This document shows positions 55,771 through 64,000 of a stretch of DNA of 64,000 nucleotides, in pieces (position 1 is the first letter of the stretch; the number at the start of each line of letters is the position of its first letter). The position numbers and the translations under genes are program-made. Location of the stretch: positions 1 to 64,000 of the forward strand of contig NZ_CANMSK010000018.1 of assembly GCF_947500655.1 (NCBI RefSeq), read 5' to 3'. Source of the DNA: an uncultured Psychrosphaera sp. (GTDB lineage Bacteria; Pseudomonadota; Gammaproteobacteria; Enterobacterales; Alteromonadaceae). The notes beneath the pieces were generated by a model. The model did no database searches. It saw only the letters and a list, made by a program, of their open reading frames with translations, and was not told the origin of the DNA.

Positions 55771-57792
55771 CTATTCTCCAAATTTAAATCTAAGCCCGGC
55801 ATTTACCGTGAAGCCGTCGTTTCTTGACCAGATATCAGTTGTCCATCTTCCGCTTGCTGATTGTGTTGGCAGAACTAAAGAATAGTCTTTGGTTTGTCTA
55901 ACATTCAGCAGGTTCTCAGCATTAAGAAAGTAACTGATCTTGCCTATGGTAATTTGCCCTAACAGTCCTAAGTGCCAATACGGCTTACTTTTAGTTAAGT
56001 AAGGGTTATTTTCTAATTGTTGGCTGCCGGTGTAATAAGCCTCAAATCCAACCATATGACTACCGTGCTCTTCCCACATAACCACTGCGCCAGCTGAATG
56101 TTCTGGTGTAAGAGCAAGTGGAATACGGTTAGTACCTGTGTTATCGGCTTTTGTTGCGTCTGTGTATAAATAACTTCCGGTAAATTTAATGTCTTGCCAG
56201 CGATAGCGTAATAACAGCTCAACACCTCTTATTTGGCTTTCTCCTGCGGCATTAACAATACGAACTTGTTTATCTGATGTGGCATTTACACTGTCGATAA
56301 CTTCAAGCTCCGTGGCGTTTTCAACATCTGAGGCGAACAATGTCATGCTGGTTTCCACACTACCTAGTACATAACTAATATCCATAGATGCAGTTGATGC
56401 GGTTTCAGCGTCTATATTTTCTAGCTGTGCAAGGCGCGATAAACCCGCTTCATCTATGTCTTCAATAAATGGACTAGGAGCAAAAAAGCCTTGTCCGTAA
56501 GAGCCTCTTACCGTCCAATCACCGGGCTTATATAACATTGAGATACGCGGACTAACTTGAGTACCATATTCACTATGCCAATCTGCGCGAGTGCTCAATG
56601 ATAATGAAACCTCATCGTTGGCATCAAAGTCTACTTGTGTAAATACGCCAGGAACTTGATAAGAATAATCATGTATTGGAAAGGTTTCTGACTTGTATTT
56701 TTCTGATTGGAAAGCGACACCAACAACCCATGCTGCTTTTTCTGTATAGCCTGAAAGACTAGTTTCAATGAGTTGACTTTGATGGCTGTCATCTTCAAAC
56801 ACAGCGCCGTATTCATGTTCATGATCTTGGTTCATTGCTGAGCCACGAACATTAACATTCATCACCTCACCTACTGGTTTATCATAAATAAAACCAATGT
56901 CGGTTCTTAACGAATCTTGTGTTTGCGCAAATGGGTTGCCGTCTGGAAGTGTTGCACCTTCTTCAGGAAAGTTTGAATTTGCAACTGTGCCTCCCGTTCT
57001 TTGCTCAGTCATTGCTCCAAAAGTAAGGTACAAGTTAGCGCCGGTATCATCTTGCCAATAAAAACGAGGACGAACACTGGCTCTTTTGTATCCGGCCATA
57101 TCTATCCAACCATCATCATCCAAGTCTTGTTGTTCTTGGTGATGAGCACCTGCGGTAACAGATGCACTAGTTGACTCAGTCAGTGGCGATGAGAAATACG
57201 AGGTAATATCTTGACCATTTTTAGAAGTGACATTAACTAACACCTCACCTTCAGGTTCGTCATTAGGTGTTCTTGAGATTAAATTGATCACGCCACCAAG
57301 AGCCGAAGCTCCGTACAGTGAAGACGCTGAGCCTTTAATGATTTCAACATTAGCAAGGTCCGTTGGTGGGATTTGTAACAAACCGATTGAAGCAGTTTGG
57401 CCTCCATATAATGGCAAGCCATCACTTAACAACTGAGTGTATCGTCCAAACATGCCTTGTAATCTGATATTGGCACTGCCTAAAGCTGGCGATGTAGTTT
57501 GCACCCTAACGCCACCCGTTTCAGCCACCAGCATAGAGATATTACCCGGGCGCATTAGGGCTTTCTCTTGAATTTCTTCACCATCAATGACTTCGGTGCG
57601 TGTTGCTGATTCGGTAACAATACGACCTAAGCGTGATGCGTTAACTTGGATTTTCTCAATTGTGCTGTCATTTTTTTCATGGTGGTCATGTTCATCATGG
57701 TGCTTATTTGGGATCTCATCTTTATCATTAGCTTGTGCTAATGCAGGAACCAACAGTGCAATCACTGCTAATTTTTTATAATTTTTTTGCAT
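55771..57792 (-). CDS. TonB-dependent outer-membrane receptor, metal-linked
   Basis: A 673-residue receptor: signal peptide ending LAQA, a His/Asp-rich segment HHDEHDHHE (residues 31-39), a plug domain (about 48-165) and a 22-strand barrel that ends FTVNAGLRFKFGE. The His-rich N-terminus and the Cys-rich partner upstream suggest Cu or Zn uptake rather than siderophore; the substrate is not known. The promoter region (57845-57885) contains two close copies of TTACGTTACTTT that may be regulator half-sites. Confidence 0.92.
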   Translation of the reverse strand: MQKNYKKLAVIALLVPALAQANDKDEIPNKHHDEHDHHEKNDSTIEKIQVNASRLGRIVTESATRTEVIDGEEIQEKALMRPGNISMLVAETGGVRVQTTSPALGSANIRLQGMFGRYTQLLSDGLPLYGGQTASIGLLQIPPTDLANVEIIKGSASSLYGASALGGVINLISRTPNDEPEGEVLVNVTSKNGQDITSYFSSPLTESTSASVTAGAHHQEQQDLDDDGWIDMAGYKRASVRPRFYWQDDTGANLYLTFGAMTEQRTGGTVANSNFPEEGATLPDGNPFAQTQDSLRTDIGFIYDKPVGEVMNVNVRGSAMNQDHEHEYGAVFEDDSHQSQLIETSLSGYTEKAAWVVGVAFQSEKYKSETFPIHDYSYQVPGVFTQVDFDANDEVSLSLSTRADWHSEYGTQVSPRISMLYKPGDWTVRGSYGQGFFAPSPFIEDIDEAGLSRLAQLENIDAETASTASMDISYVLGSVETSMTLFASDVENATELEVIDSVNATSDKQVRIVNAAGESQIRGVELLLRYRWQDIKFTGSYLYTDATKADNTGTNRIPLALTPEHSAGAVVMWEEHGSHMVGFEAYYTGSQQLENNPYLTKSKPYWHLGLLGQITIGKISYFLNAENLLNVRQTKDYSLVLPTQSASGRWTTDIWSRNDGFTVNAGLRFKFGE

Positions 57793-57918
57793 TTTTTACC
57801 TCGGGCAATGTTTAGTACTAGCTCAATACAATAAAGCTGATACTTTGATTACGTTACTTTTAGTTACGTTACTTTCGATTATTTAAAAGCCTACACACGG
57901 ATAGCCGCGTGCAATGTT

Positions 57919-58296
57919 TTATGAGGTAAAAATGGGAGGACGATACCGAGAGGTGGTAAAAGGTTTAGTCTGAACAAAAGATTGTTGTATATATGAAAAT
58001 TCACTAACAAGCCCTAACTCGGAATTATCCATACCAACCGTTAGATAAGTTACAGGCGAACAGCCATTTAAAGCACAAATGCAATCCGAACCGCAGCATT
58101 CATCGTCGCAGCAATCGTCTGTATTCTCAGTAGAATTAGCTTCGTCATCAGGATTTATATTTTCATTCAGCTGAATATCAACACTAGCGGCGGTAGATAT
58201 TTCACAAGAACTAAAGATGTCATTTGCCATTGCTTGTCCAATAAAGGAAAAAAGCATGACTGATAGAATGAGTACTTTTGAAAGCGCTTGGAACAT
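57919..58296 (-). CDS. small exported Cys-rich protein
   Basis: A 125-residue protein starting at MFQALSKVLILSVM (an upstream start would lengthen the leader by eight residues). The signal peptide ends near QAMA (residue 24); the mature chain holds a cluster CCDDECCGSDCICALNGC (about 61-78), which is likely metal-binding. It resembles loosely the CopL/DUF2946-type copper-associated proteins, but I cannot assign it. It is 126 bases upstream of the TonB receptor on the same strand. Confidence 0.7.
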   Translation of the reverse strand: MFQALSKVLILSVMLFSFIGQAMANDIFSSCEISTAASVDIQLNENINPDDEANSTENTDDCCDDECCGSDCICALNGCSPVTYLTVGMDNSELGLVSEFSYIQQSFVQTKPFTTSRYRPPIFTS

Positions 58297-58468
58297 AAAT
58301 AGACCTAAGATTAGTGTCACACTATGTTACGTGTTTGCTGGTTATTTGTGAACTACCATTTAGAGCAAAATATAATTCCAATTATATTAAATATTGGGTT
58401 AAAGACTTAAAAATTTATGAGGTTTTTATAGAAAGAGTTTTTAGTGGATTAAGCCTTTTCTAAATAAA

Positions 58469-58504
58469 AAAAGGCCACCGTTATTTCCATATAACGCGGC
58501 CTTA
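58469..58504 (-). terminator. terminator of ilvE
   Basis: AAGGCC-CGTTAT / ATAACG-GGCCTT stem with one mismatch and a T run on the minus strand, about 60 bases past the stop. Confidence 0.8.
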
Positions 58505-58563
58505 TTATTTCTTCTGTTTGTCTTGGTAAATATCTTATTTTGATATTTATAAAGGCAATGTAA

Positions 58564-59562
58564 TTAACACACTTTTGTTAACCAGTTATGAGTGTCTTCT
58601 GCTTTACCCCATTGAATATTGTTCAATGCTAGGCGCAATTTATCGGCAATTGGCCCCGGCTTACCAGAACCTACTGTGTATTCACTATCATTATGAATAA
58701 AAGTACCAACCGATGTTAATACCGCAGCAGTACCTGACAATACAGCTTCTACTTCTGGTTTTGCAGCTAGTTTAATTAATTCAGCCACCGTCATATCGCG
58801 TTCTGTCACTTTCATACCTAAGTCTTTAGCTAAGGTCAAAATAGACGAACGTGTAATGCCATGTAAAAAGCTTGAGTCTAAACCTTTAGTGATGATCTCG
58901 TTGCCGTCGATTAATAAGAAGTTAGCAGCACCTGTTTCTTGTACATCGCCATTTGGGCAGAACAAGATTTGATCAGCTTGTACTTCTTTATTGGCTTTCA
59001 CAATTGGGCCTAACGCGCTGGCGTAGTTACCACCGCTTTTGATCATTCCCATATGAGGTGCACAGCGCATACCGGTTTCATCTAATAAAAGACGTAAGGC
59101 TTTAGCGCCGCCAGTAAAGTAATCGCCAACAGGTGAAAGTAATACGTACAACATTGAGCTTGCGCTTGGAACGGCCGCTTTACCAATTGCTGCTTCAGTC
59201 CCTATGTGTGTAGGGCGAATGTACATTGAACCAGGAGGTGCAGGTACTTCACTTGCAAAGTTGGCCACAATGTCTGTGATCATTTTAGTGACTTGCGCTT
59301 CATCAATAGCTGGTAATGATAAAAACTGGCTGCTTTGCGCTAGGCGTTTAATGTTTTGATCTATACGAAATACATGCACACTGCCATCTTCATGACGAAA
59401 TGCCTTTAAACCTTCAAAACACGTACTTGAGTAATGCAACACATGTGCACCGGGATGCATTTGCATGCTATCTGCGGGGACAAGACTTGCTGCACTCCAC
59501 TTACCATTTTCAAATGTTGCCATTGCCATTTGAGGCATAAAAACACTACCAAAAGCTGCCAT
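58564..59562 (-). CDS. ilvE: branched-chain amino acid aminotransferase
   Basis: A 332-residue PLP enzyme (class IV fold) transaminating leucine, isoleucine and valine with 2-oxoglutarate. The PLP lysine is expected in GMIKSGGNYASALG; FEGLKAFRHEDG and VQETGAANFLLIDG also fit the family. I start it at MAAFGSVFM, which has a clean AGGAAG ribosome-binding site; a GTG two codons upstream is less likely. It stands alone, not in an ilv operon. Confidence 0.93.
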   Translation of the reverse strand: MAAFGSVFMPQMAMATFENGKWSAASLVPADSMQMHPGAHVLHYSSTCFEGLKAFRHEDGSVHVFRIDQNIKRLAQSSQFLSLPAIDEAQVTKMITDIVANFASEVPAPPGSMYIRPTHIGTEAAIGKAAVPSASSMLYVLLSPVGDYFTGGAKALRLLLDETGMRCAPHMGMIKSGGNYASALGPIVKANKEVQADQILFCPNGDVQETGAANFLLIDGNEIITKGLDSSFLHGITRSSILTLAKDLGMKVTERDMTVAELIKLAAKPEVEAVLSGTAAVLTSVGTFIHNDSEYTVGSGKPGPIADKLRLALNNIQWGKAEDTHNWLTKVC

Positions 59563-59568
59563 TATCAC

Positions 59569-60028
59569 TTCCTATATAATAGATAAACCAGAGCCATATC
59601 AATGAAACGTTAGCATGATATAAGCTCGAAAATAAGAATTCTAATTTGATGAGTTTAATTAAGAGAGCCGAATTGTCTGATAAATAAATCGTAGGTAACT
59701 GATCAAATAGAAGATACGAGATATTACTCCCAACACACCGAAGACTCAATGACCCAGTGTAATTAATACAAGTGATATAGGGAGATTTTAGATAAGATTG
59801 ATTTGTCGGCAACGAAAATCCGCTATATTTAAAAATTTAAATTAGTATTAAATAACAACTTTGCTTGTGACTTTTAGAAATAAGTAATTCAACTAAGTTC
59901 TCTTAGTATTTACCTTTATAAAGAGAACAATCCCCACTTTAGAGGAAAAAGTATTCAAAATAATATATACTTTGCTGATAAAACATTATGCGTATTCCCA
60001 AAGTACGGACACATTTAGGCGATTATCT
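59569..60028. other. gap without recognisable gene or element
   Basis: About 460 bases between ilvE and the TPR-GGDEF gene. AT-rich, with no long inverted repeat or array seen. It should hold the two divergent promoters. A TTG start inside it (59972) could lengthen the TPR-GGDEF gene. Confidence 0.6.
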
Positions 60029-62530
60029 ATGCTTTTGCACTCTACTTTATACCAATGGTATTCAGTAATTCCTTTTTTTTATAGAGCCTCTCTCTCTATT
60101 CAAAAGACTCTATTGTCTTTTACACGATTAATTAATAAATACGCGCGCCCACTTACTTTTGGTATTTTTACGTTCTTTTTATCCAGCGCTTATTCGCAAG
60201 ACAATGCCCCTCAAACGTCTGTAACCAGTATTGAAATAGATAAGTTATCTGACTCTGAACTATTAAAACAAGCTAAGCTACTTAAATATACCAATATCCC
60301 TCTAAGCATAGAGTTGACTAATAAAGCTCTTAAATTATCAAACGAACATAACAATCTTAATAAAAGTGCACAGGCTCATACTTTGTTAGGGAAATTGGCT
60401 GAAAAATCAAATGAGATCGATCAGTCAATGGAGCACTTTTATCAAGCATCCCTAATTTATAAAGGTTTGGGTGATGAGCGTGAACAGATAAAATCTTCAC
60501 TTTATTACGCCAATAGCCTTTTTACCGCAAAGCGCTATGACGACGCTAATAAAATAATTGATGAGTTACTGCCTGTAACACAGCAATATGGCGATGAATT
60601 ATATATAGCAAAAACCTTAGTGACCAAAGGCGACGGTTATTACCAGCAAGAAAATTATAGCGATGCCATCGTGCAATACAGCAATGCCACAAGCCACCTT
60701 TCAAACGACAATAAAACGATACAAAAACAACTTGCTCAAACTTATAAAAGAATCGCTCAATCTTATAAACGCTTAAAAGATAAAAAACAAACCGCTTCTT
60801 TTTATAAAAAAACATTAGATATATTTATCGAGTTAGAAGATAAAAAATCCATAGCTCATACCTTGCATAACCTTTCCACAGCTGAGCGTAATCTCGGGAA
60901 TTATGTAATAGCACTTGATTATTCAATGCGTGCTTTAGAAATACACGAACAAATAGAAGATCCTGAAGGGCGTGCTAAAGCATTATTGGGCACCGGCATA
61001 ATTTATCGACATATTGGTCGTTACGAAAAATCACTTAACTATGTGCATGAAGCTCACTTATATTACAAAGCGGTCAATAACATCAGTGCCATGCTCAATA
61101 CGTCAAATCAGATGGGCTTTGTTTATACACGTTTAAAAAAATTCCAACAGGCCAGATCATTTTACCAACTAACAATTGATCTACCTGAAGAAAAAGTGGA
61201 CCCTAAAGATCTTGCTACCGCATTAAGAGAAATGGCGGTTATTGACTTGAGTTCTGGTAATTACGCATCGGCTATGACGATGGCTAAAAAGTCTCATAAT
61301 ATATATAAAGCGTTAAATGAAAAATCAAAGTGTTCTATAACGGCACGGATCATTGGAAATATTTATTATGCTCAAGACAATGAGACACAAGATAAAGCGG
61401 CTCTAAATGGTCGTACACAAAATAATCTTAGCCACAATAACCATACCCGAGCTATAGCTTACTATGAGGAGTCTTTAGCGCTTGCTACTGAGATAGGTCA
61501 TAAAACATATCAAGCAAAAGCGTTAACTTACTTAGGTCGCGCTTTGTTAACGAGCAATATCGACAAAGCAGTAGAATTGTTAAAAAAATCGTTGAAATTA
61601 TCCACTGAGATTGATTATAAATCACAGAGATTAGACGCTTATAATTTACTTCGCAAGGCAGAAAAAATGCGAGGGAATATTACTGAATCACTACGTTATG
61701 CTGAAAAAGAACTCTCATTAACTAGAGTGCTCCAAAAAGAACGAGAAGATGATGAACTTATCCTAGCCAAAGCAAATTTACATTCTTACAAAATAGAAAT
61801 GGAATTGGAGTCATTAAAAGAAAAAGCCAAACTTAATCAACTTCAACTGGCTAAGAAAAATAGTGAAATTGAAATAGCTGGGCAAGCAAGAAAAATTTCT
61901 GAATTAGAGCTCACCAAAAATCAATATGCGAGTATCGCGCTAGCTTCATTATTAGCGATATGTTTGCTCGCTGTGATATTTATTTATTTGAAATTTTCCA
62001 ATTCAAAAAAACGAAATAAAGAACTTAATTATCTAGCCGCTCGCGACCCACTAACCAACTGTTACAACCGTCGAATTTTGTTCGACTTTATGAATAGAGA
62101 CTTTGCAAATTCAGAACAGCTAGACGAGTATTGCATTATTCTGGTTGATATAGACCACTTTAAAGCGGTAAATGACACATACGGACATAGTACTGGAGAC
62201 TCAGTACTTCGTGAAGTAGCCAACATTTTACAAACTTGTGTACGCCAAAATGATATTGTCTCGCGCTTTGGTGGCGAAGAGTTTTGTATTGTTTTACCTG
62301 GTGCGTCTCAAGAGCAAACGATGCGTATTGCCGAAGCTATGCGCCTAGAAGTTGAAACTAGCCATTTTGACGAGATTACGACGACATGTAGCTTTGGTGT
62401 ATCCTCCATTAAATTTAATGCAAAAGATCCTACTGAATTAATTGACCAAGCTGATTTAGCGTTATTTAAATCAAAATCAAATGGCCGTAATTTAGTTACC
62501 TTGTGGGACAAAACACTAGAGAGTGAGTGA
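60029..62530 (+). CDS. TPR-sensor diguanylate cyclase
   Basis: An 833-residue protein. After an N-terminal hydrophobic leader (about 25-55) come about ten TPR repeats (100-560), a coiled coil (590-640), one membrane helix (about 632-655) and a GGDEF domain (665-830) whose active site RFGGEEFCIVL is intact, as is LVDIDHFKAVNDTYGH. It should make c-di-GMP in response to a signal in the periplasmic TPR domain. A TTG 57 bases upstream could add 19 residues; I prefer ATG at 60029 with an AGG nine bases before it. Confidence 0.9.
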   Translation: MLLHSTLYQWYSVIPFFYRASLSIQKTLLSFTRLINKYARPLTFGIFTFFLSSAYSQDNAPQTSVTSIEIDKLSDSELLKQAKLLKYTNIPLSIELTNKALKLSNEHNNLNKSAQAHTLLGKLAEKSNEIDQSMEHFYQASLIYKGLGDEREQIKSSLYYANSLFTAKRYDDANKIIDELLPVTQQYGDELYIAKTLVTKGDGYYQQENYSDAIVQYSNATSHLSNDNKTIQKQLAQTYKRIAQSYKRLKDKKQTASFYKKTLDIFIELEDKKSIAHTLHNLSTAERNLGNYVIALDYSMRALEIHEQIEDPEGRAKALLGTGIIYRHIGRYEKSLNYVHEAHLYYKAVNNISAMLNTSNQMGFVYTRLKKFQQARSFYQLTIDLPEEKVDPKDLATALREMAVIDLSSGNYASAMTMAKKSHNIYKALNEKSKCSITARIIGNIYYAQDNETQDKAALNGRTQNNLSHNNHTRAIAYYEESLALATEIGHKTYQAKALTYLGRALLTSNIDKAVELLKKSLKLSTEIDYKSQRLDAYNLLRKAEKMRGNITESLRYAEKELSLTRVLQKEREDDELILAKANLHSYKIEMELESLKEKAKLNQLQLAKKNSEIEIAGQARKISELELTKNQYASIALASLLAICLLAVIFIYLKFSNSKKRNKELNYLAARDPLTNCYNRRILFDFMNRDFANSEQLDEYCIILVDIDHFKAVNDTYGHSTGDSVLREVANILQTCVRQNDIVSRFGGEEFCIVLPGASQEQTMRIAEAMRLEVETSHFDEITTTCSFGVSSIKFNAKDPTELIDQADLALFKSKSNGRNLVTLWDKTLESE

Positions 62531-62602
62531 GCTTAAAATTAAAAAAACACAAAGCACATTGCTTATGAACTACAAGTTAGAAGTTTACTTGCGTTCTTAT
62601 AT

Positions 62603-63118
62603 TTAGTTGTTAATACCTAACGAGGTTCCTCTGCCAGTGTGGCACTTTCCAAATAACTCTCCTTGTATGAAATTTGTCACAGCATCATATTGTAAAAAGA
62701 CTGTCATTCCGGAAAGCTTATCTGCTCGGTATGATTTAGGGTCATTAAAAAGCCAAACTTCTTCCATTGTCTTACTATCACTTTTCACAATTCTAAACTC
62801 AGTAAATTCATCTTTACCATAACCACAACGTTTTTTAATATTGTCAAAAGCCATTGTTTGGTATCGTTGGCTTATGCCGCTTTCTCCAGCAATGCCAGCC
62901 CAAACTTCGATTAATTCTATTGCGCCTTTATCAGAGCTATCTTTTATTAAACGAACGGGCGATTTGCTTTTTATCAGTATTTCATTCCATTGCTCTTGAG
63001 TTTTACTGTTTATATCAACGTTATTTATGTTGGCAGCGGTATTAACCTTGTTATTCTGACTGACTGAGCAGCCAGTTATTAAAAGTATATTGAAAATGGT
63101 AATTACTAATTTATTCAT
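62603..63118 (-). CDS. putative lipoprotein
   Basis: A 171-residue lipoprotein with lipobox ITGC (Cys17). The mature part is polar with RCGYGKDEFTEFRI and a C-terminal FGKCHTGRGTS; the Cys residues may form disulfides. It is not recognised. A 149-base gap separates it from the membrane protein gene on the same strand. Confidence 0.7.
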   Translation of the reverse strand: MNKLVITIFNILLITGCSVSQNNKVNTAANINNVDINSKTQEQWNEILIKSKSPVRLIKDSSDKGAIELIEVWAGIAGESGISQRYQTMAFDNIKKRCGYGKDEFTEFRIVKSDSKTMEEVWLFNDPKSYRADKLSGMTVFLQYDAVTNFIQGELFGKCHTGRGTSLGINN

Positions 63119-63267
63119 TGTGGACCCTTAGTATTTAGCGCCTTTGGCATTGATTAAATAACCACACTCATAATACTTTTTTGTTGTTAAAACAGGCATT
63201 ACCTGACAAAAAATAGAGTTTAGCAGCTAAACGCTCTGCATAAAAAACTTAACGGTTAAGTTTTAAC

Positions 63268-63762
63268 TTACTCTGTCACCTCGGAGTTTACAGCGATAAA
63301 ATGTTTAATTAATCGATAGTTTATAACAATATGGATAACCGCAAATACTACGATAACGAATAAACAACTATAAAATATAGCTGTGTACATTTGATAAGGA
63401 TGACTAAATATAATCGGTTCCTCTGCACCCCAATATATTGCTTGAGAAATAACGGAGACGATGCCTAAAAAAAGAAAAGTAATTCGAGTTACTAGCTTTA
63501 ATTGTGGTCCTATTACCACTGAAGATAACCCCACAAAACCAAACAAGCCAAATACCCACATTAAAATCCCCAACAATAACGACAAGATAGATTGGTCATA
63601 GGTATCTGAATAGCTACCTGAAGATATACCATAAATTATACTGTACGACGCCCCAATGATCATAGAGCAACAAATCACTGCTAGAATAAATGCAGGTAGC
63701 CAAGCAAAAATAAATGTAAGGACAGTTAATATCTTTGGAGTCTTTGCTAACATAACGGTCAA
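63268..63762 (-). CDS. four-helix membrane protein, hypothetical
   Basis: A 164-residue inner-membrane protein with four predicted helices (about 10-36, 58-82, 90-110, 124-148) and short charged termini. No family is recognised. A second Met four residues in could be the start. Confidence 0.65.
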   Translation of the reverse strand: MTVMLAKTPKILTVLTFIFAWLPAFILAVICCSMIIGASYSIIYGISSGSYSDTYDQSILSLLLGILMWVFGLFGFVGLSSVVIGPQLKLVTRITFLFLGIVSVISQAIYWGAEEPIIFSHPYQMYTAIFYSCLFVIVVFAVIHIVINYRLIKHFIAVNSEVTE

Positions 63763-63861
63763 GATGCCTTTCCTTTTAATATGCTTAACTTAACTGGATT
63801 CAGTTTACACTGTGTTAGTTTGTTTTTATATATTGCTTATATTGCTAGTACAGAATCAAAA

Positions 63862-63883
63862 AAGGGAGCTAATTAGCTCCCTC
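63862..63883 (-). terminator. terminator of the truncated gene
   Basis: GGGAGCTAA/TTAGCTCCC perfect palindrome followed on the minus strand by TTTTTT, 15 bases past the stop of the partial gene. Confidence 0.9.
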
Positions 63884-63895
63884 ACCTTAATTAGG

Positions 63896-64000
63896 TTAGC
63901 CCTTTGATTTTTCTTCCGCTAACTGTTGTTGCTCAATTTCATGAGTGATTGCCAATGGAGAGCCTGTGTTTTTGGCAATCCAGTAGTATGCCATTGGCAC
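63896..64000 (-). CDS. C-terminal end of a gene, perhaps an RND permease
   Basis: Only the last 34 codons and the stop lie in the window. They read VPMAYYWIAKNTGSPLAITH, then EIEQQQLAEEKSKG. The hydrophobic start followed by a charged cytoplasmic tail is the pattern of an RND efflux permease end, but that is a weak guess. Confidence 0.5.
   Translation of the reverse strand: MPMAYYWIAKNTGSPLAITHEIEQQQLAEEKSKG

Noticed and set aside
59546-59812. 88-residue minus-strand frame overlapping the ilvE start
   Set aside because: It overlaps ilvE, has no ribosome-binding site and reads like random AT-rich sequence.

Overview
The window is chromosomal DNA of a low-GC marine gammaproteobacterium of the order Alteromonadales, most like Colwelliaceae (Thalassotalea/Colwellia) or a neighbour such as Psychrosphaera. 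This rests on conserved gene order (ygiM/ygiF-glnE, aroF-tyrA next to rpsP-rimM-trmD-rplS, dnaK-dnaJ), AT-rich codon use, many c-di-GMP proteins, an ArsJ-type arsenate module, and the kind of short dispersed intergenic repeats seen in such genomes. The genus is inference. No rRNA, tRNA, CRISPR array, prophage or intact transposase was seen.

Layout. 1-4.3 kb: small membrane protein, ZntB-type transporter, large DUF748/AsmA-like protein. 4.5-8.9 kb: cytosolic-looking ApbE flavin transferase, then dnaK-dnaJ with a sigma32-like promoter and an unusually structured intergenic region. 9-14.5 kb: glnE, the CYTH/CHAD triphosphatase ygiF and the SH3 protein ygiM. 14.6-19.7 kb: signalling and nitrogen genes (PAS-GGDEF cyclase paired with a receiver-CheC phosphatase, exported Tpx, GlnB, NadE, HDOD protein). 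19.8-24.3 kb: aroF-tyrA behind two TyrR boxes, then the rpsP-rimM-trmD-rplS operon. 24.5-26.5 kb: an exported SUMF1/FGE-like protein with an LPP20-like partner. 26.7-32.8 kb: two different AcnB aconitases separated by a repeat array; the second is of the long type I associate with Bacteroidota. 33.0-33.4 kb: a small exported precursor with three EAKCG-E(G/A)-KCG repeats, resembling HvfA-type copper-binding RiPP precursors but with no maturation genes nearby. 33.6-41.8 kb: degenerate GGDEF protein, tyrS, S10 peptidase, dgt, a 234-bp MITE-like element, YigZ, an unknown protein and a BacNav-like ion channel with an acidic filter. 42.0-45.8 kb: arsenate detoxification operon (ArsC-ArsR fusion, CX5R phosphatase, GAPDH, ArsJ). 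45.8-46.2 kb: a tandem 7-mer array and other repeats. 46.2-55.7 kb: accessory region with YaiL, M14 peptidase, an outer-membrane barrel, a duplicated 3' end of creA, lipoproteins, a coiled-coil membrane protein, a PemK/MazF-like toxin and a tandem pair of unknown paralogues. 55.7-64 kb: TonB receptor with a Cys-rich partner, ilvE, a TPR-GGDEF cyclase, a lipoprotein, a membrane protein and the tail of a possible RND permease.

How the genes work together. The housekeeping blocks are standard. The points most worth following up are the HvfA-like precursor, the paired aconitases, the phosphatase inside the ars operon, the 71-bp direct repeat at the creA 3' end, the structured dnaK-dnaJ spacer, and the His-rich/Cys-rich TonB pair, which suggests trace-metal handling.
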